Part shown: positions 57,757 through 64,000 of the stretch, one piece after another
How positions within the stretch are numbered: the stretch's first letter is position 1
Layout: every line of letters begins with the position of its first letter
Origin: UBA7477 sp045602925
GTDB taxonomy: Bacteria; Bacillota; Clostridia; Oscillospirales; Ruminococcaceae
Length of the DNA: 64,000 nucleotides
Reading direction: 5' to 3'
Assembly: GCA_045602925.1 (NCBI GenBank)
Contig: JAZSCN010000031.1
Span: forward strand, 7,137 to 71,136
Program-made: the position numbers and the translations under genes
Notes under the pieces: generated by a model
Told to the model about the DNA's origin: nothing
Database searches by the model: none
What the model saw: the letters and a program-made list of their open reading frames with translations, nothing else

Positions 57757-59106
57757 ATGAAAAAAATCATACCCGCATTGCTTGCGTGTATCTTACTTTT
57801 AACAGGTTGTTCGGAGTCTGAAAGCTCGTCAAGTAAGATTTTAGATAGTAGCTCGTTACCTTCGGATAGCTCTGTTATAGACAGTGATACCGACGATAGC
57901 TCTGATAGTAATATAGGAATCACTACTACAACGGTTACAACTACTACCACAACTACCACCACAACAACTACCACTACTGCAGAGCCTGCAAGTCCTAAAA
58001 TCACAATAGAAGATATCATCGAGCTTTCTAAAAAGGGCGAAGCTTTAAGCTTTTCTGACTTTGAAAAGTTCGAGCACGAGTATGTTGGCTCTGGCACAAA
58101 TCTGATGGAGCTTAAGCTCGAGGAAGATTATGTACTCAGCGTAACAGGTACAGATTCTGTCGAATATGTCATCCTTACTAATAGCAAGGGCGAAAGCATC
58201 AGCGTATTAACAGAGGACGTCGAAGCCTTTGTTAAAAAGACTGAGGAAGGAAGTGGCACAGTTACAACAACCACTACTGCTTCTACCGATGCCCCTGACG
58301 ATTCTAAGACAACTACTACACCTATTACAACTACTACCCCTAAAGATACTACAACCCCAAGCGTTACCACTAAGGCTACAACTACAACAACAGCTATAGT
58401 TACACAAAAGGCTAGTGGCGTTAAGTATGCTAATTGCGTGGCTAATATGCGTAGCGGTAATTCTACAAATTACCCTGTAGTTGTTCAGGTAGCTAAGAAT
58501 ACTAAGGTTACTATCAAGGGTAAGTGTTCAAACGGCTGGTATGCCGTAGAAGTAAACGGAAAATCCGGCTATATGTCTTCAACAGTGCTAAGCGATGCCC
58601 CGGTTACAACAACTACTACAACTACCCAAAAAACTACTACAACCACCACAACTAAGAAGCCTACCACCACTACAAATAAGCCTTCAACCGAGATAGACGC
58701 CGAAACTCAAGAGTTTATGAACGAGGTCGTAAGACTCGTAAATGAGTTCAGAGCAGAAAACGGTGTCGCACCGCTGAAGATTAATCTTAAGCTTACAGAA
58801 GTAGCTATGGTAAGAGCAAACGAGATTAGTGAATTCTGGTCACATGACAGACCTGACGGCTCAAGCTGTTTTACAGCATTCGAAGAAGGTGGCTTTATAC
58901 TCGGTCAGAATTGCTTTGCAGTAGCTGAAAACATCGCATGTGGACAGACTTCTCCTCAGGCGGTATTTGATGCCTGGAAGAACTCTACTATGGGACATAG
59001 AGAAAATATGCTCGACCCACGCTTCACAGCTATCGGTGTCGGATATGTCTATGACAGCAGTAGCGACTATAAGTACTACTGGACACAGGAATTCATAAAA
59101 GAATAA
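57757..59106 (+). CDS. CAP/SCP-domain lipoprotein with SH3b domain and poly-Thr linkers
   Basis: A 449-aa exported lipoprotein: signal with lipobox LLTGC, a Ser/Asp-rich stretch, then three Thr-rich linkers (about 55-75, 170-220, 285-315). Between linkers 1 and 2 lies an unassigned domain (ITIEDIIELSKKGEALSFSDFEKFE). Between 2 and 3 is a bacterial SH3 domain (VKYANCVANMRSGNSTNYPVV, GWYAVEVNGKSGYM). The C-terminus (about 320-449) is a CAP/SCP domain with LVNEFRAENGVAPLK, WSHDRPDGSSCFTAF, AENIACGQTSPQAVFDAWKNSTMGHRENML and YWTQEF. Probably cell-wall associated; the function of bacterial CAP domains is unsettled. Confidence 0.85.
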   Translation: MKKIIPALLACILLLTGCSESESSSSKILDSSSLPSDSSVIDSDTDDSSDSNIGITTTTVTTTTTTTTTTTTTTAEPASPKITIEDIIELSKKGEALSFSDFEKFEHEYVGSGTNLMELKLEEDYVLSVTGTDSVEYVILTNSKGESISVLTEDVEAFVKKTEEGSGTVTTTTTASTDAPDDSKTTTTPITTTTPKDTTTPSVTTKATTTTTAIVTQKASGVKYANCVANMRSGNSTNYPVVVQVAKNTKVTIKGKCSNGWYAVEVNGKSGYMSSTVLSDAPVTTTTTTTQKTTTTTTTKKPTTTTNKPSTEIDAETQEFMNEVVRLVNEFRAENGVAPLKINLKLTEVAMVRANEISEFWSHDRPDGSSCFTAFEEGGFILGQNCFAVAENIACGQTSPQAVFDAWKNSTMGHRENMLDPRFTAIGVGYVYDSSSDYKYYWTQEFIKE

Positions 59107-59116
59107 CTAAAAAATT

Positions 59117-59152
59117 AAAGGGTTCACTTTCTCGTGAACCCTTTGTTGTTCT
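59117..59152. terminator. Terminator between CAP lipoprotein and CPBP genes
   Basis: AAAGGGTTCAC and GTGAACCCTTT form an 11-bp stem around TTTCTC, followed by GTTGTT. A-rich sequence on the other side lets it act for the convergent gene as well. Confidence 0.85.
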
Positions 59153-59156
59153 TTGT

Positions 59157-60224
59157 CTATTTATTTGCGTAAATAAAGCTTGAAATAAAGGTGTACGCAA
59201 CCGTTGCCCAGTATACAAGCATCGGTATGTTCAGCATCGCATATAGATATCTCTTTGCAGTAGGGTTTACACAGCCTTCATCCTTAGGAAGTGTGATTTT
59301 CTTGTGATTTGAAAATATTACAAGAGTACCCAGTAGCAAGCATACTATCGCAATACCCAGATAAATGTTCATTATAAGCTCACTGCCGAATACGTCGGAT
59401 ATGTCCGGAATCGTCGCTACAAGATTGTTGAGCATGTGAATCGCTATCGCAGGAATAAGCGAGCCACTCATAACCGTTATGCTACCCATAACAATCGCAA
59501 AAGCAAATCCGGAGGAAGCCTGAGCAATGTTGCCGTGCATAAGTCCGAAAATAAGCGATGAAACTATAACCGCCATTCCCTTGCCGTAAGGCTTGAGTAG
59601 GTGAATTGCAAGACCTCTGTAAAGGCTTTCTTCAACAATCGGTGCGGCAATTACGCCATAAAGAATCTGGAAGAAAATAGCCTTGGCACTAGGTGCACTT
59701 ATCGAGAAGTCTGCCTCAGGGATTACTATTCCGTTCTGGCTGAAGATTACCGTTATAATGCCAATAACTAAAGATATAAGCAGATTGACAAGCATTACCG
59801 CAGGAAAGCATACAGCAATCGTCTTGCCTTGCCCCTTTTGGAACTTGTAGATGTTGTTGAGCTTTATGCCGAATACAACCTTCGCTAAAATCAGTATAAT
59901 CGTAATCGACATAGTTACAACAAATACCGAGTACGCCATCCCAAAGGTCGTTGAGTCATTGAGCCACGAATTTTCAGTGATGTAATCTCTTACCTTGTGC
60001 ATAGAGAGTGTTATGCTCGATGTCTTTATGCTTACAAAAATAAAGTAGAATACATATCCGAAAAGCCGAATCAGTATATCATAAATGATAAGCAGAAAAG
60101 CGAGGATAGACGCATTCTTTATAAGACTCTTTTTCTCACGCTTCTTGGCTTCCTCCAGACGCTCGTTGTAGGACATATTCATGTTAAAATCATTGAAATT
60201 GTATCCCGCGTTAAAATCGTTCAT
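59157..60224 (-). CDS. CPBP family intramembrane protease (Abi/CAAX type)
   Basis: Polytopic membrane protein (355 aa, about eight hydrophobic segments). The CPBP motifs are intact: EESLYRGLAIHLL (EExxxR) in the region AAPIVEESLYRG, then SSLIFGLMHGNIAQA with the second His motif, and HMLNN (HxxxN). Family members are intramembrane glutamic-type proteases, often tied to peptide immunity or surface protein processing. No bacteriocin or quorum gene is adjacent. AGAGG is a modest ribosome site before ATG 60224. Confidence 0.87.
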   Translation of the reverse strand: MNDFNAGYNFNDFNMNMSYNERLEEAKKREKKSLIKNASILAFLLIIYDILIRLFGYVFYFIFVSIKTSSITLSMHKVRDYITENSWLNDSTTFGMAYSVFVVTMSITIILILAKVVFGIKLNNIYKFQKGQGKTIAVCFPAVMLVNLLISLVIGIITVIFSQNGIVIPEADFSISAPSAKAIFFQILYGVIAAPIVEESLYRGLAIHLLKPYGKGMAVIVSSLIFGLMHGNIAQASSGFAFAIVMGSITVMSGSLIPAIAIHMLNNLVATIPDISDVFGSELIMNIYLGIAIVCLLLGTLVIFSNHKKITLPKDEGCVNPTAKRYLYAMLNIPMLVYWATVAYTFISSFIYANK

Positions 60225-60267
60225 TTGATATCCTCTCGAAAATTAAATAAAACTAAAACTGCTATAT

Positions 60268-60296
60268 ATTATAGCAGAAATGTACGCCTTTTGCAA
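60268..60296 (-). promoter_or_regulatory. Promoter of the CPBP protease gene
   Basis: Minus strand TTGCAA (60296-60291), 17-bp spacer, TATAAT (60273-60268). Confidence 0.72.
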
Positions 60297-60341
60297 CTTT
60301 TAATAAAGGGTAAACAAAGCGTTAAATAAATGTTACAACGC

Positions 60342-60369
60342 TTGCAAGCTGTCATAGGTGTGGTATAAT
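60342..60369 (+). promoter_or_regulatory. Promoter of htpG
   Basis: TTGCAA (60342-60347), 16-bp spacer, TATAAT (60364-60369), immediately followed by CIRCE. Confidence 0.75.
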
Positions 60370-60373
60370 AGTT

Positions 60374-60400
60374 TTAGCACTTGAAGACAGAGAGTGCTAA
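60374..60400 (+). promoter_or_regulatory. CIRCE operator upstream of htpG
   Basis: TTAGCACTT-N9-GAGTGCTAA, one mismatch from the CIRCE consensus in the left arm, at the expected transcription start. This places htpG under HrcA. Confidence 0.92.
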
Positions 60401-60441
60401 ATTTATTTTAGCGAAGATTTAAAAAGGAAAGGTAATTTAGT

Positions 60442-62325
60442 ATGGAACAAAAGCAGTTTAAAGCCGAGTCTAAAAGACTCCTGGAAATGATGATTAATTC
60501 TATCTATACACATAGAGAAATTTTCTTAAGAGAGCTTATCTCCAATGCCTCAGACGCTATAGATAAGCTGTATTTTAAGTCACTTACCGATACATCGGTT
60601 GCAATGAATAAAGACGACTTCGAGATTTTAATCGAAGCCGATAAGGAAAATCGCAAGCTCATCATCCGTGATAACGGTATAGGTATGACAAAGGATGAAC
60701 TCGAGAATAACCTCGGCACAATCGCACAAAGTGGCTCACTCGCATTTAAGACCAATAACGAGCTCGGCGACGAGTCGCAGATTATCGGTCAGTTCGGCGT
60801 AGGCTTCTATTCAGCATTTATGGTAGCTAAGGAAGTAACTGTCAGAACTAAAGCTTATGGTAGCGACATAGCTTATGAGTGGAAGTCGCAGGGCGTAGAG
60901 GGCTATACTATCGACGAGTGCGATAAGGAAAGCGTCGGCTCTGAAATCGTGCTTTCTCTAAAGGAGGATACCGACGACGATAAGTATTCAAAGTATTTAG
61001 ATGAATTCCAAATCCAGTCACTTGTAAAGAAATATTCCGACTATATTAGATTCCCAATAAAAACAGAAGTCGAGCATACACACTATGACGACGAAGGCAA
61101 CCCTACAGAAACTCACAAGGTGCTCAAGACTATCAATAGTATGCTCCCACTCTGGAAGAAGAATAAGTCAGAGCTTACAGACGAGGATTATATTACCTTC
61201 TATACCGATAAGTTTGGCGACTTCTATCCACCTGCAGCACATATCCATACCCATAACGAAGGCGTCGCAACCTATGACGCACTTATGTTTATCCCTTCAA
61301 AAACTCCGTTTGATTATTATTCAAAGGACTTCGAAAAAGGACTCCAGCTCTATTCCTCAGGCGTTATGATTATGGAACGCTGCGCAGACCTCATTCCTGA
61401 TTATTTCAGCTTTGTAAGAGGCCTTGTCGATTCTGAGGATTTGTCACTTAATATATCAAGAGAAATGCTCCAGCACGATAAGCAGCTTAAGCTTATCGCA
61501 AAAACTCTTGAAAAGACAATCAAGAACGAGCTTTTGAAGATGATGAAGAATGATAGGGAAAAGTATGAGGAATTCTACTCAAACTTCGGCCTGCAGTTTA
61601 AGTTCGGTATCTATCAGTCCTATGGCGCTAACAGAGATATGCTCAAGGACCTGCTTATGTTCAGTAGCTCGTTTAGTGATAAGAAAACAACCCTCGACGA
61701 GTACCTTTCAAGAATGAAGGAAGACCAGGAGTTCATCTTCTACGCTTGCGGTGAAAGTGTCAAGAGAATTGAAAGTCTACCACAGACAGAGCTTGTAAAG
61801 GATAAGGGCTACGAAATCCTCTACTTTACAGACGAGGTGGACGAGTTTGCTATAAAGGTTCTCATCGACTATAACGGGAAGAAGTTCAAGTCTGTTTCTG
61901 ATAACGACCTCGACCTCGGCACAACCGAAGAAAAGGAAGAAACAAAGAAGCAGGCAGAGGACAGTAAGGATATGTTTGAGTTTATGAAGGAAGCACTCGG
62001 TGATAAGGTAACCGAGGTCAAGCTCTCTTCAAGACTTAAGAACGCACCTGTCTGCATCTCCTCAACAGGCCCGCTCTCTCTCGATATGGAAAAGGTGCTC
62101 AACGCTATGCCTCAGAATGCCGATAAGCAGGTTAAGGCACAGAAGGCACTCGAGCTCAATGCAGCACACCCTATCTTCGAAAAACTCAAGTCACTCTTTG
62201 AAAGCGATAAGGATATGCTCACAAAGTATACAAAGCTCCTCTATTCTCAGGCACTACTCATCGAAGGAATGTCTATCGAGGACCCTGTCGAGCTTTCCAA
62301 TATGATTTGTGACCTTATGGTGTAA
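60442..62325 (+). CDS. htpG: Molecular chaperone HtpG (Hsp90)
   Basis: Bacterial Hsp90 (627 aa). N-terminal GHKL ATPase: YTHREIFLRELISNASDAIDKL, IRDNGIGMTKDEL, GTIAQSGS and IGQFGVGFYSAFMVA. The middle domain has GLVDSEDLSLNISREMLQ with the catalytic Arg region, and the C-terminal dimerisation domain is complete. AAAGGAAAGG precedes the ATG. Expression is apparently heat-inducible through its CIRCE. Single-gene unit. Confidence 0.97.
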   Translation: MEQKQFKAESKRLLEMMINSIYTHREIFLRELISNASDAIDKLYFKSLTDTSVAMNKDDFEILIEADKENRKLIIRDNGIGMTKDELENNLGTIAQSGSLAFKTNNELGDESQIIGQFGVGFYSAFMVAKEVTVRTKAYGSDIAYEWKSQGVEGYTIDECDKESVGSEIVLSLKEDTDDDKYSKYLDEFQIQSLVKKYSDYIRFPIKTEVEHTHYDDEGNPTETHKVLKTINSMLPLWKKNKSELTDEDYITFYTDKFGDFYPPAAHIHTHNEGVATYDALMFIPSKTPFDYYSKDFEKGLQLYSSGVMIMERCADLIPDYFSFVRGLVDSEDLSLNISREMLQHDKQLKLIAKTLEKTIKNELLKMMKNDREKYEEFYSNFGLQFKFGIYQSYGANRDMLKDLLMFSSSFSDKKTTLDEYLSRMKEDQEFIFYACGESVKRIESLPQTELVKDKGYEILYFTDEVDEFAIKVLIDYNGKKFKSVSDNDLDLGTTEEKEETKKQAEDSKDMFEFMKEALGDKVTEVKLSSRLKNAPVCISSTGPLSLDMEKVLNAMPQNADKQVKAQKALELNAAHPIFEKLKSLFESDKDMLTKYTKLLYSQALLIEGMSIEDPVELSNMICDLMV

Positions 62326-62333
62326 TAAAGAAT

Positions 62334-62373
62334 AAAGCACTTGCGACTCATCATCGTGAGTGCTTTTTTGTAT
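62334..62373 (+). terminator. Terminator of htpG
   Basis: AAAGCACT and AGTGCTTTTTT pair across a loop with internal ACTCA/TGAGT complementarity, then a T run. Confidence 0.82.
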
Positions 62374-62442
62374 ACGGCTTTAGCTTGGTAAAATCTATGG
62401 TTTGTTTTATCGCAAAAATGTAAAAAAGTCAGTATAAAGCGG

Positions 62443-62472
62443 TTGACGATAACGGCAGGCTTGGGTTATAAT
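62443..62472 (+). promoter_or_regulatory. Promoter of ECF S component/uridine kinase pair
   Basis: TTGACG (62443-62448), 18-bp spacer, TATAAT (62467-62472). There is too little room before the ATG for a riboswitch. Confidence 0.72.
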
Positions 62473-62502
62473 TTAAAGGTCAAAAAAGGAGATGATAAGA
62501 GT

Positions 62503-63060
62503 ATGCAGAAGAAATCACAGAAGGCTTTGAAGAATATGGTGCTCTCGGCACTGTTTATTTCAATCGGACTTGTTCTGCCGTTCCTGACAGGCCAGCTTAA
62601 GCAAATAGGTAATATGCTCCTGCCAATGCACCTGCCTGTATTCCTGTGTGGACTTATCTGTAGCTGGAAATACGGAGCAGCAGTCGGACTTGTTCTCCCA
62701 CTCCTCAGAAGTATGCTCTTTTCAATGCCCGTTTTGTATCCGACAGCCATTTCAATGGCGTTCGAGCTCAGTGCGTACGGATTGATATGCGGACTCATAT
62801 ATACCCTGTTCAAAAAGCAAAGCGCAGGTAAAATATATCCGGCACTTGTTATATCAATGCTCGGCGGAAGAGCAGTCTGGGGAATCGCACAAGCAGTTCT
62901 CCTCGGTGTGAAGGATAATGCGTTTACCCTTAAAATGTTCGTGACTGGTGCATTTGTTAACGCATTGCCCGGTATAGTGATTCAGCTTGTGCTTATACCG
63001 CTTATCATGGAAGCTTTGCACAGAACAAATCTGCATAGGTATAAAAATGAAAATGAATAG
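62503..63060 (+). CDS. ECF transporter S component, substrate unknown
   Basis: A 185-aa integral membrane protein with about five or six hydrophobic segments. KNMVLSALFISIGLVLPFLTG, the MLLPMHLPVFLCGLICSWKYGAAVGLVLPLLRSMLFSMP block and TAISMAFELSAYGLICGLIY are typical of clostridial ECF S components. Its end overlaps the start of a uridine kinase-like gene, so the substrate may be a nucleoside-like compound or a vitamin that is phosphorylated on entry; that link is inference. ATG 62503 follows AAGGAG. Confidence 0.83.
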   Translation: MQKKSQKALKNMVLSALFISIGLVLPFLTGQLKQIGNMLLPMHLPVFLCGLICSWKYGAAVGLVLPLLRSMLFSMPVLYPTAISMAFELSAYGLICGLIYTLFKKQSAGKIYPALVISMLGGRAVWGIAQAVLLGVKDNAFTLKMFVTGAFVNALPGIVIQLVLIPLIMEALHRTNLHRYKNENE

Positions 63061-63616
63061 TAATGTACATAAAATCTTAGAGCTTATTGAAAATGTCCCG
63101 AAGTGTAAGGAAAGGGTAATTGTCGCTATCGACGGCAGATGTGCAAGCGGTAAGACAACACTTTCCGAAATGCTCAGAGAAAGCCTCGATTGTAACGTGT
63201 TCCATATCGACGATTTCTTTCTGCAGCCTTTCCAGAGAACACAGGAGCGTCTTGGCACGGCAGGGGAGAATGTCGACCACGAAAGGTTTCTCGCTCAGGT
63301 GCTGAAGCCTCTGCGTAGCGGTGAAATCTTTAAGTATCAGCGTTTTGATTGTAAAACGCAAGAAATGAAGGACTCTGTGTCTGTTTCACCTAAAAGAATA
63401 AATATCGTCGAAGGCTCTTATTGCCTCAATAAAGCATTGAGAGAATACTACGATAAAACGGTGTTTATGAATGTTTCAAGTGAGGAGCAGATGAAAAGAA
63501 TCATAGCCCGTGACGGTAGGGAAAAAGCTCTGATGTATAAGGAAAAATGGATTCCTATGGAGGAAAGCTATTTCAAGGCTTATGACTTAATGAATAATTG
63601 TGACGTCGTTTTGTAG
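63047..63616 (+). CDS. Uridine kinase-like P-loop kinase
   Basis: A 189-aa P-loop kinase of the uridine kinase/phosphoribulokinase group. It has Walker A AIDGRCASGKTTLSEML, FHIDDFFLQPFQR (substrate-binding DDF motif), IVEGSYCLN, and lid arginines in KRIIARDGREKALMY. The substrate may be uridine, a related nucleoside or a vitamin such as nicotinamide riboside or pantothenate. Start ATG 63047 (or 63053) lies inside the end of the ECF S-component gene, with AGGT upstream. Confidence 0.82.
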   Translation: MKMNSNVHKILELIENVPKCKERVIVAIDGRCASGKTTLSEMLRESLDCNVFHIDDFFLQPFQRTQERLGTAGENVDHERFLAQVLKPLRSGEIFKYQRFDCKTQEMKDSVSVSPKRINIVEGSYCLNKALREYYDKTVFMNVSSEEQMKRIIARDGREKALMYKEKWIPMEESYFKAYDLMNNCDVVL

Positions 63617-63660
63617 AAAAAGAATGTCGAAAAAAGCAATAAACTTTTTCGGATAAAGGC

Positions 63661-63689
63661 TTGACATCATCCTGCGATTGTGATATAAT
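63661..63689 (+). promoter_or_regulatory. Consensus promoter of the initiator tRNA
   Basis: TTGACA (63661-63666), 17-bp spacer, TATAAT (63684-63689). Confidence 0.88.
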
Positions 63690-63719
63690 AATTAAGCACC
63701 AAAGAGATGTGCAGTATAT

Positions 63720-63795
<76 letters not shown>

Positions 63796-63802
63796 ATAAA
63801 AA

Positions 63803-63838
63803 ATCAGGATACCCGAGGGGGTGTCCTGTTTTTTTATT
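63803..63838 (+). terminator. Terminator of the initiator tRNA
   Basis: CAGGA-T-ACCC and GGGT-G-TCCTG pair around GAGG, followed by seven T residues. Confidence 0.88.
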
Positions 63839-63916
63839 GCAATCATCAGCGGCGTGTGATATAATATAGGAGGTCGGACAGACCGATTAAATAAGAAGTT
63901 GATGGAGACAATATTT

Positions 63917-64000
63917 ATGAGTGAAAGACCAGAATTAAGCAAAGAACTTGACTCAGCAACATTTCGAAGCTTTTACTATTTGAAAGAAGAACTTGTAAGT
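63917..64000 (+). CDS. Probable SAP-domain protein (partial, runs off window end)
   Basis: Only the first 28 codons are in the window: MSERPELSKELDSATFRSFYYLKEELVS. The pattern LDSxTFRxFYYLKEELV resembles the start of SAP-domain (DUF6434-type) proteins of Firmicutes, in which a helix-extended-helix motif binds nucleic acid. GGAG lies about ten bases before the ATG, and a TATAAT box is at 63860-63865. The rest of the protein is unseen, so the call is tentative. Confidence 0.5.
   Translation, partial: MSERPELSKELDSATFRSFYYLKEELVS

Noticed and set aside
57900..58680. Repeated ACT/ACA units as a CRISPR or tandem DNA repeat
   Set aside because: They are in-frame Thr codons of poly-Thr linkers with variable length; no spacer-repeat structure.
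62443..62502. Thiamin or other vitamin riboswitch before the second ECF S component
   Set aside because: Only about 25 bases lie between the expected transcription start and the ATG.

Overview
The window is 64 kb of ordinary chromosome from a low-to-mid GC Clostridia bacterium, most likely an Oscillospiraceae/Ruminococcus-like gut or rumen species. This rests on several things seen in the sequence. Promoters are SigA-type with TTGACA and TATAAT boxes, nearly always 17 bp apart. Shine-Dalgarno sites are strong. Leaders include a SAM-I riboswitch, an FMN riboswitch and a T-box, and two CIRCE operators are present. The infC-rpmI-rplT, hrcA-grpE-dnaK-dnaJ and nadD-yqeK-rsfS-leuS gene orders are typical of Firmicutes. 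A cellobiose 2-epimerase lies beside a GH5 cellulase-like lipoprotein, and one surface lipoprotein has poly-Thr linkers. No species assignment is possible from sequence reading alone.

Layout: (1) 1-19100, a dense co-directional housekeeping block: infC (AUU start, attenuator in its leader), rpmI, rplT, an rRNA 2'-O-methyltransferase, dprA, topA, trmFO, plsX, rnc, a radical SAM gene, smc, ftsY, rdgB, yhbY, nadD, yqeK, rsfS, leuS. (2) 19100-27760: rpsU (57 codons, behind a structured leader), an endonuclease IV-like gene, aroQ, a proline peptidase, efp, an Asp/Cys-rich CD1247-type protein, FMN riboswitch-ribU, a probable Re-citrate synthase with its GntR regulator and palindromic operator, and on the minus strand metK (SAM-I riboswitch) with a small overlapping gene. 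(3) 28000-35760: secA, DUF1015, a HAD phosphatase, cellobiose 2-epimerase, GH5 lipoprotein, NUDIX. (4) 35880-43300: tRNA-Ser followed by a tandem repeat containing a copy of the tRNA 3' end, an SLC13-type permease, an NSS transporter, an ECF S component with a DUF4430 lipoprotein, trmO, and an ECF sigma/anti-sigma-like pair. (5) 42360-49650: an intracellular esterase, galE, an orphan sugar-binding lipoprotein, a PHP phosphoesterase, and a T-box leader driving an unusual XRE-cupin-acyl-CoA ligase fusion. (6) 49750-52610, minus strand: a GyrI-like gene, HU with a histone H1-like partner, a small Cys-rich membrane protein, rsmE. (7) 52770-62330: the HrcA heat-shock module (CIRCE-hrcA-grpE-dnaK-dnaJ), a CAP/SCP lipoprotein, a CPBP protease, and htpG with its own CIRCE. 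(8) 62440-64000: an ECF S component overlapping a uridine kinase-like gene, initiator tRNA-Met, and the start of a probable SAP-domain gene.

Most of the window is core information processing. The most interesting points are the T-box-controlled XRE-cupin-ligase (possible salvage of an aryl acid into phenylalanine), the rpsU leader with two crossing complementary pairs, the tRNA-Ser-associated tandem repeat, the GntR operator built into a consensus promoter, and placement of htpG in the HrcA regulon. I saw no CRISPR array, insertion sequence, intact prophage or rRNA operon.
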